Below, one piece after another: positions 25,434-34,807 of a stretch of DNA of 64,000 nt. The stretch covers positions 248,001 to 312,000 of the forward strand of contig JAXDTI010000003.1 of assembly GCA_034090045.1 (NCBI GenBank). Reading direction: 5' to 3'. Position numbers and translations under genes: made by a program. The notes under the pieces were generated by a model. The model did not search any database, was not told where the DNA came from, and saw only the letters and a list, made by a program, of their open reading frames with translations. Every line of letters starts with the position of its first letter. Within the stretch, counting starts at the first letter, position 1. Origin of the DNA: JAXDTI01 sp034090045 (GTDB taxonomy: Bacteria; Actinomycetota; Actinomycetes; Actinomycetales; Actinomycetaceae).

Positions 25434-26837
25434 CTAATTTTGAGTGTTACCCTCAGTGTCACGGCGGCGCTTACCGTAAGCCAGACCAGTCAATTCGGTT
25501 CCTGCCGGCGCGGACGCCGGAGAGGCCTGTTCCAGGTTGGTGCCGCGCAGATTCGAGATGCCGCGCATCAGGTGATAGATGATGATTGCACCGAAAGACC
25601 CCAGAGCGATACCTTCAAAGGTGGCTCCACCAGCAACGAGAGTATAGTTCGCGATGGCCATCACCATCGCGATAGCAGCGGTATTCAAGTTCACCGGGTC
25701 AGAGAAATCAACCTTGTTTTGCACCCAGATGCGCACACCGAGCATCCCGATCATGCCATAGAGAACGGTAGCCGCCCCGCCCAGCACCCCGGCAGGGATC
25801 GTGGCGATTGCCGCACCAAATTTGGGCAGCATCGACAGGGCGAGTGCCCCGCAAGCCGCAATAATATAGGCAGCAGTCGAGTAAACCCTGGTCGCAGCCA
25901 TAACACCGATGTTTTCGGCATAGGTTGTGGTACCCGAGCCGCCTCCGAAACCGGCCAGCACTGTGGAGAAACCGTCAGCGAAGAGCGCCCTGCCGGTCAG
26001 ATCGTCGAGGTTCTCGCCGGTCATCGCGGAAACCGATTTCACGTGACCGATGTTTTCGGCAATCAGAACCAGCACCACCGGCAGGAAAAGCCCCAAAAAT
26101 TTGGGGTCAAATGCGGGGGCATGGAAAGCCGGCAAACCAACAATATCGGCCTGACCGATTGCCTGAAAATCCACTTCGTTACGGATCACCGCGCAACCGT
26201 AGCCGATCAGTACCCCGATCAGGATGGATAACCGACCGATAATTCCTTTAAATAATACTGTTATCAGGATAATCGAGACAATGGTGACGGTCGCGGTCAC
26301 CGGAGCCTGCTGGACGTTATTCCAGGCGGTCGGTGCCAGGTTGAATCCGATTAGGCTCACGATTGCGCCGGTCACGATAGGGGGCATCAGCCGGTCTATC
26401 CAGCCCGCGCCAGCGAAATGCACCAGCACACCAATCAGAGCCAGCAATATCCCCACCGAAATTACGCCCCCCTGGGCGAGCGCCTGTTTCGCCGGATCCA
26501 TAGCCACACCGTTTTGCGGGTCATACATTGTGACCGCACCAATCGGGGCGATGAGCGCGAAGCTGGAACCCAGGTAGGACGGCAGACGCCCGGAGGTAAT
26601 CAGGATGAACAGTAGCGTCCCAATACCTGTGAAGAACAGGGTCGTGGAGGGGTCAAATCCGGTGAGCAACGGCACCAGGAAAGTCGCACCGAACATGGCA
26701 ACGATATGCTGCATTCCGATTCCGGTTGTGCGTGCCCAGGTGAGCCGCTCATTAGGCATCACGACTTCGCCGGTGGTGATAGATTTACCGTCACCGTGCA
26801 GTCGCCAGCCACGGAATTTCCACTGTTCAGTGTTCAT
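25434..26837 (-). CDS. Uracil/xanthine permease, NCS2 family (UraA-like)
   Basis: 467 residues, about 14 hydrophobic segments, nucleobase:H+ symporter family. Signature pieces: GIGMQHIVAMFGATFLVPLLTG in TM1 (key MQHIVAMF), LPSYLGSSFALIAPIGAV, VLIAENIGHVKSVSAMTG (the substrate/proton-binding ENIGH) and GGGSGTTTYAENIGVMAATRV. Uracil is the likely substrate because upp is nearby and the protein is UraA-like, but xanthine cannot be excluded. Start ATG 26837 has GGGAAGG eight bases ahead. It follows the large dehydratase gene on the same strand after 68 bases. Confidence 0.92.
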   Translation of the reverse strand: MNTEQWKFRGWRLHGDGKSITTGEVVMPNERLTWARTTGIGMQHIVAMFGATFLVPLLTGFDPSTTLFFTGIGTLLFILITSGRLPSYLGSSFALIAPIGAVTMYDPQNGVAMDPAKQALAQGGVISVGILLALIGVLVHFAGAGWIDRLMPPIVTGAIVSLIGFNLAPTAWNNVQQAPVTATVTIVSIILITVLFKGIIGRLSILIGVLIGYGCAVIRNEVDFQAIGQADIVGLPAFHAPAFDPKFLGLFLPVVLVLIAENIGHVKSVSAMTGENLDDLTGRALFADGFSTVLAGFGGGSGTTTYAENIGVMAATRVYSTAAYIIAACGALALSMLPKFGAAIATIPAGVLGGAATVLYGMIGMLGVRIWVQNKVDFSDPVNLNTAAIAMVMAIANYTLVAGGATFEGIALGSFGAIIIYHLMRGISNLRGTNLEQASPASAPAGTELTGLAYGKRRRDTEGNTQN

Positions 26838-26905
26838 TTTGACACCTTCCCTGAGATGTTTGGAGCTGGTACCAGGTTATCTAGTGCACAAGTCTCCACC
26901 CAAAT

Positions 26906-29900
26906 TTAGTGGCGGCGACCGGGGATGCCGAGATAAACCGGCCCTGCGGGGCTGCTGATGCTCGATGCGCAGCCGCCATTCGAACCGCATCCACATCCCC
27001 CAGCAGCGACATCGGCCAACTCCCGCTCGGTCGGGTCGAACTCCGGATCCAGAGCCTGCAAAAGATCCTCATCGAGTCGGAAGTCACCCTGACCCCCAGC
27101 AGATTGTTCGGCATCGCGCATCAGAAACGCCGTCGAAATCATCAGCTTGATACGGTTCAACTGGTTCACTTCCGAAGCGCCCGGGTCATAGTCAATACCG
27201 ACGATATTCGCCTGCGGATAGCGATCCCGCAACGCCCTGAACATACCTTTACCTATCACGTGATTAGGCAGGCACGCGAAAGGCTGGGCACAGATAATGT
27301 TGGGGCAACCATTCTCAATCATGTCTATCATGTCAGCCGTCAAATACCAGCCCTCGCCAGCCTGGTTACCGAGCTGAACGATTTCTTGGGCTTTTTCAGC
27401 TAGCTCCTGAATCCGTGGACCTGGGTCGAAACGCCGCGACTGTTCCAGGTAGCGCCGCATCGGTTTTTCGTACTGCTGCATCGCCCACAGAATCAGTCGG
27501 TTATTGCGCACCGTTTTTTTGGAACCATAACCCAGGTTGTCGTACTTCCATTGCGCAGTTACCAGCCCATAGTGGAAAAATTGTGCCAGCGACGGCAACT
27601 CGGCCTCGCAGCCTTCCCGCTCAATAACGTCAACCGCATTGTTATTCGCGTCCGGGTGGAATTGCACCAGGATCTCCCCGACCATACCGACACGCGGTCG
27701 CCTCGGTAGGTCTTGCAACTCCACTTCATCAAATTCTTTAATCATCTGTTTCATAAGGGCATGGAACCCGATACGGCGACCGAGGGTGGCACTGTGCCCT
27801 TTATCTGCAAAGAACTCCCGCATAACAGTGTCCCAGCGTTCATAGAGTGCGGTCACATTCCCGTCAATCTGATACGGTCGAGTGCGAAGCACCAGGCGTT
27901 GCAGCAGATCCCCAAGAGTCACGGCCTGTAGTCCCGCGTGGATCATAGGCACCGTGATCCGGAATCCGGGGTTTTCTTCCAGACCCTGCGCGGAAATCGC
28001 AATAACCGGCACCTGCGGATATCCGGCATCCTTCAAGCCCTTACGCAGCAGCCCAGCATAGTTGGTTGCCCGGCACATCCCACCGGTCTGTGTAATGCCG
28101 ACAGCGGTGCGATTAGGGTCGGCGCGCCCACTCACAAACTCGTTGATGAGCTGACCAATCACGACGAGCGCCGGATAGCACGCGTCATTGTTCACGTATT
28201 TCAAGCCGACCTCGATAGCGTCCTTGCTGGCGTGCTCCAAAAGCCGCACACTGTATCCGGCACGCTGGAAAATCGGGATCAACAGGCGGAAATGGATCGG
28301 GGCGAGCTGCGGCACCAGGATCGTGTATCCGTCCTCCCGCATTTTTTCGGTAAATGGGACGCGCGCCATAATATGCCCAGCCTGCCTATATTCGTTCTCA
28401 CCAGCGCGGGCGAGGTCGGTGGGGTGCTGCACCGCACGGCGAGTTTGCTCGGCTCCGGGTTCAGTTTTGTACTCGGCTCCGGGAAAGCGAGCAGCGTCCT
28501 CTTGAGATTGCGGATAGGTAACAACCTCCGCAGATTCCAGTGCCTCGACACTGGTATTGTCACGCTGGGCACGTTCGGCTGCCGCTGCGGTGAGCGAACG
28601 CAAACGAATCTTTGCCGCACCGAGATTCGAAACCTCGTCAATTTTCAGGGAAGTGTACACATCCCCGCGACCTTCCAAAATTTCTTGAACCTCGTCAGCG
28701 GTAATCGCATCCAGACCACAACCGAAAGAAATCAATTGAACCAAATCCAAGTCGGAATCATCTCCGACAGTCGCTGCCGCCTCGTATAGGCGAGAGTGAA
28801 AAGACCACTGGTCGCGTATCCGCAACGGTCGCTCCAGGTTCCCTAGCGTCATCGCATCCTCGGTCAAAACCGCAGCTCCCAGCCCGATAATGGCCTCCGG
28901 GATACCGTGGTTTATTTCCGGGTCGAGATGATATGGTCGCCCCGCCAGCACGATGCCACGAATCTGGTGCTCTCGCACATAGTCGAGGGCTTCGCGCCCC
29001 TTTGCGAGCACCTCGGCGTGAAAGGCATCCCATTCTTCCCAGCCCTTTGCGCAGGCGGCTTTCGCCTCCGTAAGCGTCACCCCGTCGGCGGCAAACACCT
29101 CGGCGATCCGCTCTGGCAATCGCTCTCGATTAGCAAAAGACAGGAACGGCGAAATGAACTCGGCTCTATCCATGGTCAGCCGCTCCATATTGTTACGAAT
29201 CACCTCGGGATAGGTTCCCACAATCGGGCAGTTAAAGGTGTTATCCTGTCCCGGCGCACTTTCCTCGTTATAGGTCACACAGGGATAGAAAATACGCCGT
29301 ACCCCCTTGTCAAGCAGCGATTCGATATGCCCGTGTACCAGTTTTGCCGGATAGCACACATTCTCGGAGGGGATCGTCTCCATGCCAGATTCAAATAGTT
29401 CATGGGAGGAACGTCCAGAAAGCAGCACCCGATATTTCAGTGCGGTGAGTACCGTGAACCAGAAAGGATAGTCCTCATACATATTGAGCACCCGTGGAAT
29501 CCCGATGTCGCCACGGGTCGCAGCCTCTTCGGTGAGCCGCCGATAGCCGAAAACGCGCTTGTATTTCCACTCATACATATTAGGGATCGGGGAGCGCTGC
29601 GGGCGTTTCTCCAGCGAGGCACCCCGTTCGCACCGGTTTCCGGAAACGTGTCGTTCGCCGGTGGAAAACCTGGTGACGGTCATCTGGCAGTGGTTTTGGC
29701 ACAGCCTGCACGTTTTCATCTCAGTATCTACCGTCAGCTCCGCGAGTTCTGCTGGGGTGAGCAGACCAGATGGACGCTCAGGGTTCTCGACTCTATTCGG
29801 GTCATAGTGCATTTTGGCGGTTAAGGCTGCACCGTATGCTCCCATCAACCCGGCGATATTGGGGCGCACGACCTCGCGTTCGGTGAGCAATTCAAAAGCT

Positions 29901-31564
29901 CGGAGCACCGCGTCGTTGAGGAAAGTCCCCCCCTGTACCACGACTTTCGATCCCAGGTCGTCAGCGTCCTTTAGTTTGATGACCTTGTATAGGGCGTTAC
30001 GCACCACAGAATAGGACAGTCCAGCGGAAATGTCCCCAACCTCGGCACCTTCTTTTTGAGCCTGTTTTACCGAGGAGTTCATGAACACGGTACAGCGGGT
30101 TCCCAGGTCTACAGGGCATTCTGCCTGAGTTGCGGCACGCGCAAAGGAGCGCACATCAGTGCCCATCGTCTCGGCGAAAGTCTGCAGGAAAGACCCGCAA
30201 CCTGAGGAACAGGCTTCGTTGACCGCGATGGAATCTACTGTGCCGTCTTTGATTTTCAGGTACTTCATATCCTGACCGCCGATATCGATTACGCTGGTCA
30301 CGCCGGGTTGTATAGATTCGGCGGCACGGAAGTGCGCCATCGTTTCCACTTCGCCCTCATCAAGCCCCAGGGCGCTTTTCACCAGGCCCTCGCCATATCC
30401 GGTGGAGCAGGAACGCACAATGCGTGCCCCGGCAGGCAGGTCACGGTGAATATGTTTAACTATTTCGACGGCTGCCGCCACCGGGTCACCCTCGTTTGAG
30501 GCGTAATGCGTGAATACTATGCGGTTCTGTTCATCAATCATCACCGCCTTTATCGTTGTTGAACCCGCATCGATGCCCAGATAGCAATCGCCGCTAGCCT
30601 GGTCAGTTGGCAGCGATTCAATAATTTCGGTGCCGTGGCGATCCTGGAACTCTCGCCATTCGGCATCGTTGGCAAACAGTGGACGCATCCGGCGTGATTC
30701 CTCCCCAACCTGTTTAGCCGAGCGCAGCCGCTCCCCCATTCCGGTCAGCGGTTGGCCGTGCGAATCGGGTTGAGAGTCGGCCAGCAGCGCCGCCCCCATC
30801 GCCACATAGAGTTGCGCATCCTCAGGCGTAATGAAGTTATCGACCCGATCCAGGATTCGTTTATAGGCTTCGCGCAGCTGCGGCATAAAGTGCAGCGGTC
30901 CGCCCAGGAACAGCACGTTTCCACGGATGGGACGACCGTTCGCGAGGCCAGCTACAGTCTGGGTGGCGACCGATTGAAAGATTGAGGCAGCCAGGTCTTC
31001 GTGTGCCGCTCCCTGGTTGAGGAGCGGCTGCAGGTCGGTTTTGGCAAACACCCCGCAGCGTGAGGCAATCGGATAGAGCTGCTGGTATTTTTCGGCGAGG
31101 GCGTCAAGTCCGGAGGCATCGGTTTTCAGTAGCGTGGCCATCTGGTCGATGAAAGCGCCGGTGCCGCCCGCGCAGGTGCCGTTCATGCGCTGCTCCGGCG
31201 TGGGGTGCAGATAGGTAAGTTTCGCATCTTCACCACCCAGCTCAATAATTACGTCTACCTGCGGATATTTAACGCGGGTGGCTTCGGTTCCGGCGATAAC
31301 TTCCTGCACAAACGGCACGTCAAGCACCTTGGCAACATTCAGACCGCCAGAGCCGGTGATGGCGGCACACACCGTCACGCCGGGATTCTCATAGGCAATA
31401 TCGTCCAGCAGTTTTGCCAGTTCAGCACGCACGTCGGCGTGGTGGCGGCGGTAATCTTTGAACAGCACTGTGGAGTCGGGCGCATATAGCACTGCCTTTA
31501 CCGTGGTGGAACCAACGTCGATACCGAGCCGATATTCCCCACCGGTTTCTTTCTGCTGTGCCAT
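26906..31564 (-). CDS. Giant 2-hydroxyacyl-CoA dehydratase activase/dehydratase-like fusion
   Basis: 1552 residues. Two ASKHA/BadF-type activase modules: the first from ~10 (YRLGIDVGSTTVKAVLY, IIELGGEDAKLTYL, NGTCAGGTGAFIDQMA), the second from ~325 (YLGIDAGSTTIKAVM, VIDIGGQDMKYLKI, NEACSSGCGSFLQTFAETM; the Cys pair is the usual [4Fe-4S] ligand set). A DUF2229-like region follows (~650-950; NVCYPAKLVHGHIESLL), then HgdB-like dehydratase segments (NDACYPALVVIGQL, QTGGMCRATNYAGLL, CAQPFACLPNHV). The C-terminus has the Cys-rich tail GGCGCGSNGGC. Family members are known from anaerobes, where ATP-driven radical chemistry removes water from 2-hydroxyacyl-CoA; the substrate here is unknown. ATG 31564 follows AGGGGG. 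Divergent TetR gene with twin operators. Confidence 0.9.
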   Translation of the reverse strand: MAQQKETGGEYRLGIDVGSTTVKAVLYAPDSTVLFKDYRRHHADVRAELAKLLDDIAYENPGVTVCAAITGSGGLNVAKVLDVPFVQEVIAGTEATRVKYPQVDVIIELGGEDAKLTYLHPTPEQRMNGTCAGGTGAFIDQMATLLKTDASGLDALAEKYQQLYPIASRCGVFAKTDLQPLLNQGAAHEDLAASIFQSVATQTVAGLANGRPIRGNVLFLGGPLHFMPQLREAYKRILDRVDNFITPEDAQLYVAMGAALLADSQPDSHGQPLTGMGERLRSAKQVGEESRRMRPLFANDAEWREFQDRHGTEIIESLPTDQASGDCYLGIDAGSTTIKAVMIDEQNRIVFTHYASNEGDPVAAAVEIVKHIHRDLPAGARIVRSCSTGYGEGLVKSALGLDEGEVETMAHFRAAESIQPGVTSVIDIGGQDMKYLKIKDGTVDSIAVNEACSSGCGSFLQTFAETMGTDVRSFARAATQAECPVDLGTRCTVFMNSSVKQAQKEGAEVGDISAGLSYSVVRNALYKVIKLKDADDLGSKVVVQGGTFLNDAVLRAFELLTEREVVRPNIAGLMGAYGAALTAKMHYDPNRVENPERPSGLLTPAELAELTVDTEMKTCRLCQNHCQMTVTRFSTGERHVSGNRCERGASLEKRPQRSPIPNMYEWKYKRVFGYRRLTEEAATRGDIGIPRVLNMYEDYPFWFTVLTALKYRVLLSGRSSHELFESGMETIPSENVCYPAKLVHGHIESLLDKGVRRIFYPCVTYNEESAPGQDNTFNCPIVGTYPEVIRNNMERLTMDRAEFISPFLSFANRERLPERIAEVFAADGVTLTEAKAACAKGWEEWDAFHAEVLAKGREALDYVREHQIRGIVLAGRPYHLDPEINHGIPEAIIGLGAAVLTEDAMTLGNLERPLRIRDQWSFHSRLYEAAATVGDDSDLDLVQLISFGCGLDAITADEVQEILEGRGDVYTSLKIDEVSNLGAAKIRLRSLTAAAAERAQRDNTSVEALESAEVVTYPQSQEDAARFPGAEYKTEPGAEQTRRAVQHPTDLARAGENEYRQAGHIMARVPFTEKMREDGYTILVPQLAPIHFRLLIPIFQRAGYSVRLLEHASKDAIEVGLKYVNNDACYPALVVIGQLINEFVSGRADPNRTAVGITQTGGMCRATNYAGLLRKGLKDAGYPQVPVIAISAQGLEENPGFRITVPMIHAGLQAVTLGDLLQRLVLRTRPYQIDGNVTALYERWDTVMREFFADKGHSATLGRRIGFHALMKQMIKEFDEVELQDLPRRPRVGMVGEILVQFHPDANNNAVDVIEREGCEAELPSLAQFFHYGLVTAQWKYDNLGYGSKKTVRNNRLILWAMQQYEKPMRRYLEQSRRFDPGPRIQELAEKAQEIVQLGNQAGEGWYLTADMIDMIENGCPNIICAQPFACLPNHVIGKGMFRALRDRYPQANIVGIDYDPGASEVNQLNRIKLMISTAFLMRDAEQSAGGQGDFRLDEDLLQALDPEFDPTERELADVAAGGCGCGSNGGCASSISSPAGPVYLGIPGRRH

Positions 31565-31615
31565 ATAACCCCCTACAGCCGCCTTTACCGAAACTTTATA
31601 CAGCGATCCCGCTAT

Positions 31616-31632
31616 TTTCAATGTTGTTGAAA
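31616..31632. promoter_or_regulatory. TetR-type operator candidate 1
   Basis: TTTCAA-TGTTG-TTGAAA, an inverted repeat of 6-bp arms around five bases, about 50 bases upstream of the dehydratase start. The wider sequence CGCTATTTTCA...GTTGAAATT is repeated 105 bases to the right. Confidence 0.65.
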
Positions 31633-31720
31633 TTAACCTTAAAAGTGCACTACATACCGCTATTTACGCTTATTTACGCTGGTAAAACAGGTGCAGTCAT
31701 TTCATCAGCGGCAACGCTAT

Positions 31721-31737
31721 TTTCATTACCGTTGAAA
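31721..31737. promoter_or_regulatory. TetR-type operator candidate 2
   Basis: TTTCA-TTACCGT-TGAAA, 22 bases before the TetR start codon. It shares CGCTATTTTCA and GTTGAAATT with site 1 at exactly 105 bases offset, so both sites lie on the same DNA face. Confidence 0.65.
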
Positions 31738-31758
31738 TTCCCGCGCTAGGCTAAAGCC

Positions 31759-32346
31759 ATGACACACTTCAGCAGAGGCCCCCGCTCAGGGCGCGGCGAA
31801 ATGCGCGAACAACTACTCATCGCAGCCCGCGAGCTATTCAGCGCCCAGGAGTTTCCATCAGTGACGGTGCGAGCGATCGCCAAACGCGCCGGCTGCGACC
31901 CCGGGCTAGTGTCCTATTACTTCGCTTCAAAAGCCGGCATTTTCCGGGCGGCAATGAGCCTGCCCCAAAACCCGGTAGAGGTGATTTCAGCCGCTTTCGG
32001 AGACGGCAGACGCGGAACCGGCGAACGGGTGCTACTGGCGGTGATGAACCTGTGGGAACACGCCGCAGCAGGCAGCAACTTCTCGGTGTTCGCCTCCACC
32101 CTGCTGTCCTCACCGGCAGCGCTGCAAATGTTTCGTTCCTGGATTGACTCAAACCTGGCAGCACCACTGGTAGAACGCATCGGCGGCAAGGACGCTCGCA
32201 TCCGTTTCGACCTGGCATTTTCGCAGGTGCTCGGAGTTATTGCCACCAGATACGTCTACGGAATGAGACCGCTGGCAGACATACCAAAAGAGCAATTGGC
32301 ACACCGCTACGGTTCGCACATAGACGCGGTGCTAGCCACAAACTGA
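31759..32346 (+). CDS. TetR-family transcriptional regulator
   Basis: 195 residues. N-terminal HTH: REQLLIAARELFSAQEF, SVTVRAIAKRAGCDPGLVSYYF and SKAGIFRAAM, standard TetR spacing. The C-terminal ligand domain is of the TetR_C_17-like type (PVEVISAAFGDGRRGTGERV). It probably represses the divergent dehydratase-like gene and itself: two matching palindromes lie in the 194-bp shared promoter. Start ATG 31759 directly follows the second operator and a TAGGCT-like -10, so the mRNA may be nearly leaderless. The ligand is unknown; a CoA ester would fit the neighbour but is speculation. Confidence 0.9.
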   Translation: MTHFSRGPRSGRGEMREQLLIAARELFSAQEFPSVTVRAIAKRAGCDPGLVSYYFASKAGIFRAAMSLPQNPVEVISAAFGDGRRGTGERVLLAVMNLWEHAAAGSNFSVFASTLLSSPAALQMFRSWIDSNLAAPLVERIGGKDARIRFDLAFSQVLGVIATRYVYGMRPLADIPKEQLAHRYGSHIDAVLATN

Positions 32347-32405
32347 CGGCACCGAAGCAACATAGCGAGGAACGGGTTTAGCGAACCTTGATACAATGAA
32401 GTTCC

Positions 32406-34085
32406 ATGGTGAACGAACGCTACGGAACCCAATTCGGCAATCAACCACTTACCAAACAAATCTTTGTGACCGGCGGCGTCGCCTCCTCACTCGGTAAAGG
32501 TCTCACGGCCTCATCACTGGGACGACTACTGCGATCCCGCGGCCTGCACGTGGTGATGCAAAAATTAGACCCCTATATCAATGTAGACCCGGGCACCATG
32601 AACCCCTATCAACACGGCGAGGTGTTCGTCACTGAGGACGGTGCCGAAACAGACCTGGACATTGGACACTACGAGCGTTTCCTGGATGTGAACCTGGCGG
32701 CGAGCGCCAACACCACCACCGGTCAGGTCTATCACAATGTACTCACGAAGGAACGCCGAGGCGACTACCTGGGAGATTGTGTGCAGGTAATCCCGCACAT
32801 AACTGACGAGATTAAACGCCGGATGCGACTCCAAGCCGAGCCCGAAAACGGCGAGCAGATCCCGGACGTGATTATCACCGAAATCGGCGGAACTGTCGGC
32901 GACATCGAATCCCAGCCGTTCCTGGAGGCCGCCCGGCAGGTGCGCCGCGACCTCGGTCCCGGGAACTCACTGTTCATCCATGTTTCACTGGTACCCTATC
33001 TGGCTGCCGGAGGCGAGCTGAAAACAAAACCAACCCAGCATTCGGTTGCGGCGCTGCGCTCCATAGGCATACACCCGGATGCGATTGTTTGCCGTTGCGA
33101 CCGCGACCTCCCGCAAAGCGTAAAGGACAAAATTGCGCTAATGTGCGATGTTGATCAAGAAGCTGTAGTTACTTGCAAAGACGCCGACTCGATTTACGAG
33201 ATTCCAAAGGTTTTACACTCCGAAGGGCTCGACGCTTTCGCAGTTCGGCGCCTCAACCTGCCTTTCCACGATGTTGACTGGACCGAATGGAACCGAGTGC
33301 TCGAACAGGTACACCACCCCAAGCACGAAGTGACGGTGGCGTTGGTCGGCAAATATATTGACCTACATGATGCCTATCTGTCAGTTTCGGAAGCACTGCA
33401 CGCCGGCGGGTTTGCTGCCGAAGCACGCGTGAATATCCGTTGGATAGAGGCAGACACCTGCACAAACATGGAAAAAACCGGCGATATTCTCTACGGCGTG
33501 GATGCGGTTCTCATTCCAGGAGGTTTCGGTACTCGCGGAACCGACGGCAAGATTAATGCGCTGCGTTGGGCGCGGGAAAATCGAGTGCCGACGCTGGGGA
33601 TCTGCCTGGGGCTGCAGATGATGGTTATTGAGGCTGCCCGCAACCTACTCGGTTTGCAGCGAGCAAACTCCACCGAGATGGATCCCGAAACTCCCGATCC
33701 GGTAGTCGCCACCATGGACGAACAGCTTAACATTATCGCTGGTAAAGGCGATTTGGGTGGCACGATGCGACTCGGTTCCTATCCGGCACACCTCACCGAG
33801 GGGTCACTGGCTGCCGAGCTTTACGGCAGCCAAGAAGTCACCGAGCGGCATCGACACCGTTTCGAGGTTAACCCTGAGTATGCGCAGCGTTTCGCTGAGG
33901 TTGGGCTGCATATCAGCGGCACCAGCCCGAATGGAAAACTGGTTGAGTTTGTGGAGATGGACAGGCAACGCCACCCCTACTACATAGCCACCCAGGGGCA
34001 CCCGGAGTTCAAGTCGCGCCCAACCCGCCCTCATCCACTCTTCGCGGGATTGATCAGGGCTGCTGTCACTCGCCAGCAGGGCTGA
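32406..34085 (+). CDS. pyrG: CTP synthase
   Basis: 559 residues, glutamine-dependent UTP-to-CTP amination. Synthase domain: QIFVTGGVASSLGKGLTAS, KLDPYINVDPGTM, HGEVFVTEDGAETDLD and GGTVGDIES. C-terminal class I amidotransferase: GGFGTRG, nucleophile in GICLGLQ, and the His/Glu pair in GHPEFKSRP. A TACAAT hexamer ends nine bases before the ATG, with no clear ribosome site, so transcription may be leaderless. With upp and the uracil permease it belongs to pyrimidine supply. Confidence 0.97.
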   Translation: MVNERYGTQFGNQPLTKQIFVTGGVASSLGKGLTASSLGRLLRSRGLHVVMQKLDPYINVDPGTMNPYQHGEVFVTEDGAETDLDIGHYERFLDVNLAASANTTTGQVYHNVLTKERRGDYLGDCVQVIPHITDEIKRRMRLQAEPENGEQIPDVIITEIGGTVGDIESQPFLEAARQVRRDLGPGNSLFIHVSLVPYLAAGGELKTKPTQHSVAALRSIGIHPDAIVCRCDRDLPQSVKDKIALMCDVDQEAVVTCKDADSIYEIPKVLHSEGLDAFAVRRLNLPFHDVDWTEWNRVLEQVHHPKHEVTVALVGKYIDLHDAYLSVSEALHAGGFAAEARVNIRWIEADTCTNMEKTGDILYGVDAVLIPGGFGTRGTDGKINALRWARENRVPTLGICLGLQMMVIEAARNLLGLQRANSTEMDPETPDPVVATMDEQLNIIAGKGDLGGTMRLGSYPAHLTEGSLAAELYGSQEVTERHRHRFEVNPEYAQRFAEVGLHISGTSPNGKLVEFVEMDRQRHPYYIATQGHPEFKSRPTRPHPLFAGLIRAAVTRQQG

Positions 34086-34135
34086 GAGCGCTGAGTACTG
34101 CGGCTCACAAGACCCTCTCGGCGCACCCTGATGTG

Positions 34136-34302
34136 CATGAACGGATAACCGGGTTACACGAATGGATAACTACCTTGGATTATTTCGGCATTTACTTAAC
34201 ACCAGCAACATGACTGGAAACCGTTTGCCCTGGTACAGGACTTTGTGTTGCTAATGTGGCTGCTGGGGTTATCCATTCGTGCACATGACTTATCCGTTCA
34301 TG
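34136..34302. repeat. Symmetric array of four CAYGAAYGGATAAS motifs in a convergent intergenic region
   Basis: Four 14-bp copies: forward at 34136-34149 and 34157-34170, reverse at 34268-34281 and 34289-34302. Within each pair the start-to-start spacing is exactly 21 bases. The pairs face each other across 97 bases, forming nested inverted repeats of 35 bases per arm. The outer copies read CATGAACGGATAA, the inner CACGAATGGATAAC. The region lies beyond the stops of pyrG (+) and the DUF6912-like gene (-), so it is not an ordinary promoter. There is no coding sequence in 34086-34359. Confidence 0.85.
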
Positions 34303-34359
34303 TACGCCCGTGACAGCACAATCAGGTCGGGAGTTCGCGCCCCGACTATCCCCCGACCC

Positions 34360-34785
34360 TCACAGCTCCAGGGTGGCGAGCAGCCCGGTTCGCTCGACCG
34401 GGTCGAACCACATGAGGGCTTCATCCTCCAGCTCGGCAACAGAATCCGCATCCCCCGCCAGTGCTGAAGCCACCAGCTCGGCAACCTCCGGATCATCCAC
34501 GTGGATAGCCACTACATCAGCCCAGCTGTAACCGGTATCGACGAGCGGTTCAGACACTTCCAGGGAGATGACCGAGCGCAGACAATAGGTGAAAGGAACC
34601 TCCCGGTCACCCCCGGGCAGGGCATCACCCAGCAACCGCAGAGACTGGTTTGCAGCCTGCATAAACGCCTCATACTCTGAGGTTTCCGGGTCGGCGTCCG
34701 GACGATATTCCGGGACAGTTAGCTCCCGCTGGGGCAGTTCATCGACAGCCAGCTCGGCGGGAGTCACAGGCAAATAGGCTCGCAT
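34360..34785 (-). CDS. DUF6912-like hypothetical protein
   Basis: 141 residues, acidic, no membrane segment. Begins MRAYLPVTPAELAVDELP and contains FTYCLRSVI and SWADVVAIHVDDPE. It resembles the small DUF6912 proteins of actinobacteria, recognised from memory of the family only; function unknown. Start ATG 34785 with GGGGG close ahead. It lies 22 bases downstream of the CpaE-like gene on the same strand, so it may be co-transcribed with it. Confidence 0.68.
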   Translation of the reverse strand: MRAYLPVTPAELAVDELPQRELTVPEYRPDADPETSEYEAFMQAANQSLRLLGDALPGGDREVPFTYCLRSVISLEVSEPLVDTGYSWADVVAIHVDDPEVAELVASALAGDADSVAELEDEALMWFDPVERTGLLATLEL

Positions 34786-34807
34786 ACCCCCATCATAGGG
34801 CGCGCCC

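Noticed and set aside
34136..34302. Chromosome dimer resolution site (dif) or CRISPR array
   Set aside because: The motifs do not match the 28-bp XerC/XerD dif layout, and four inverted short copies without uniform spacers are not a CRISPR array.
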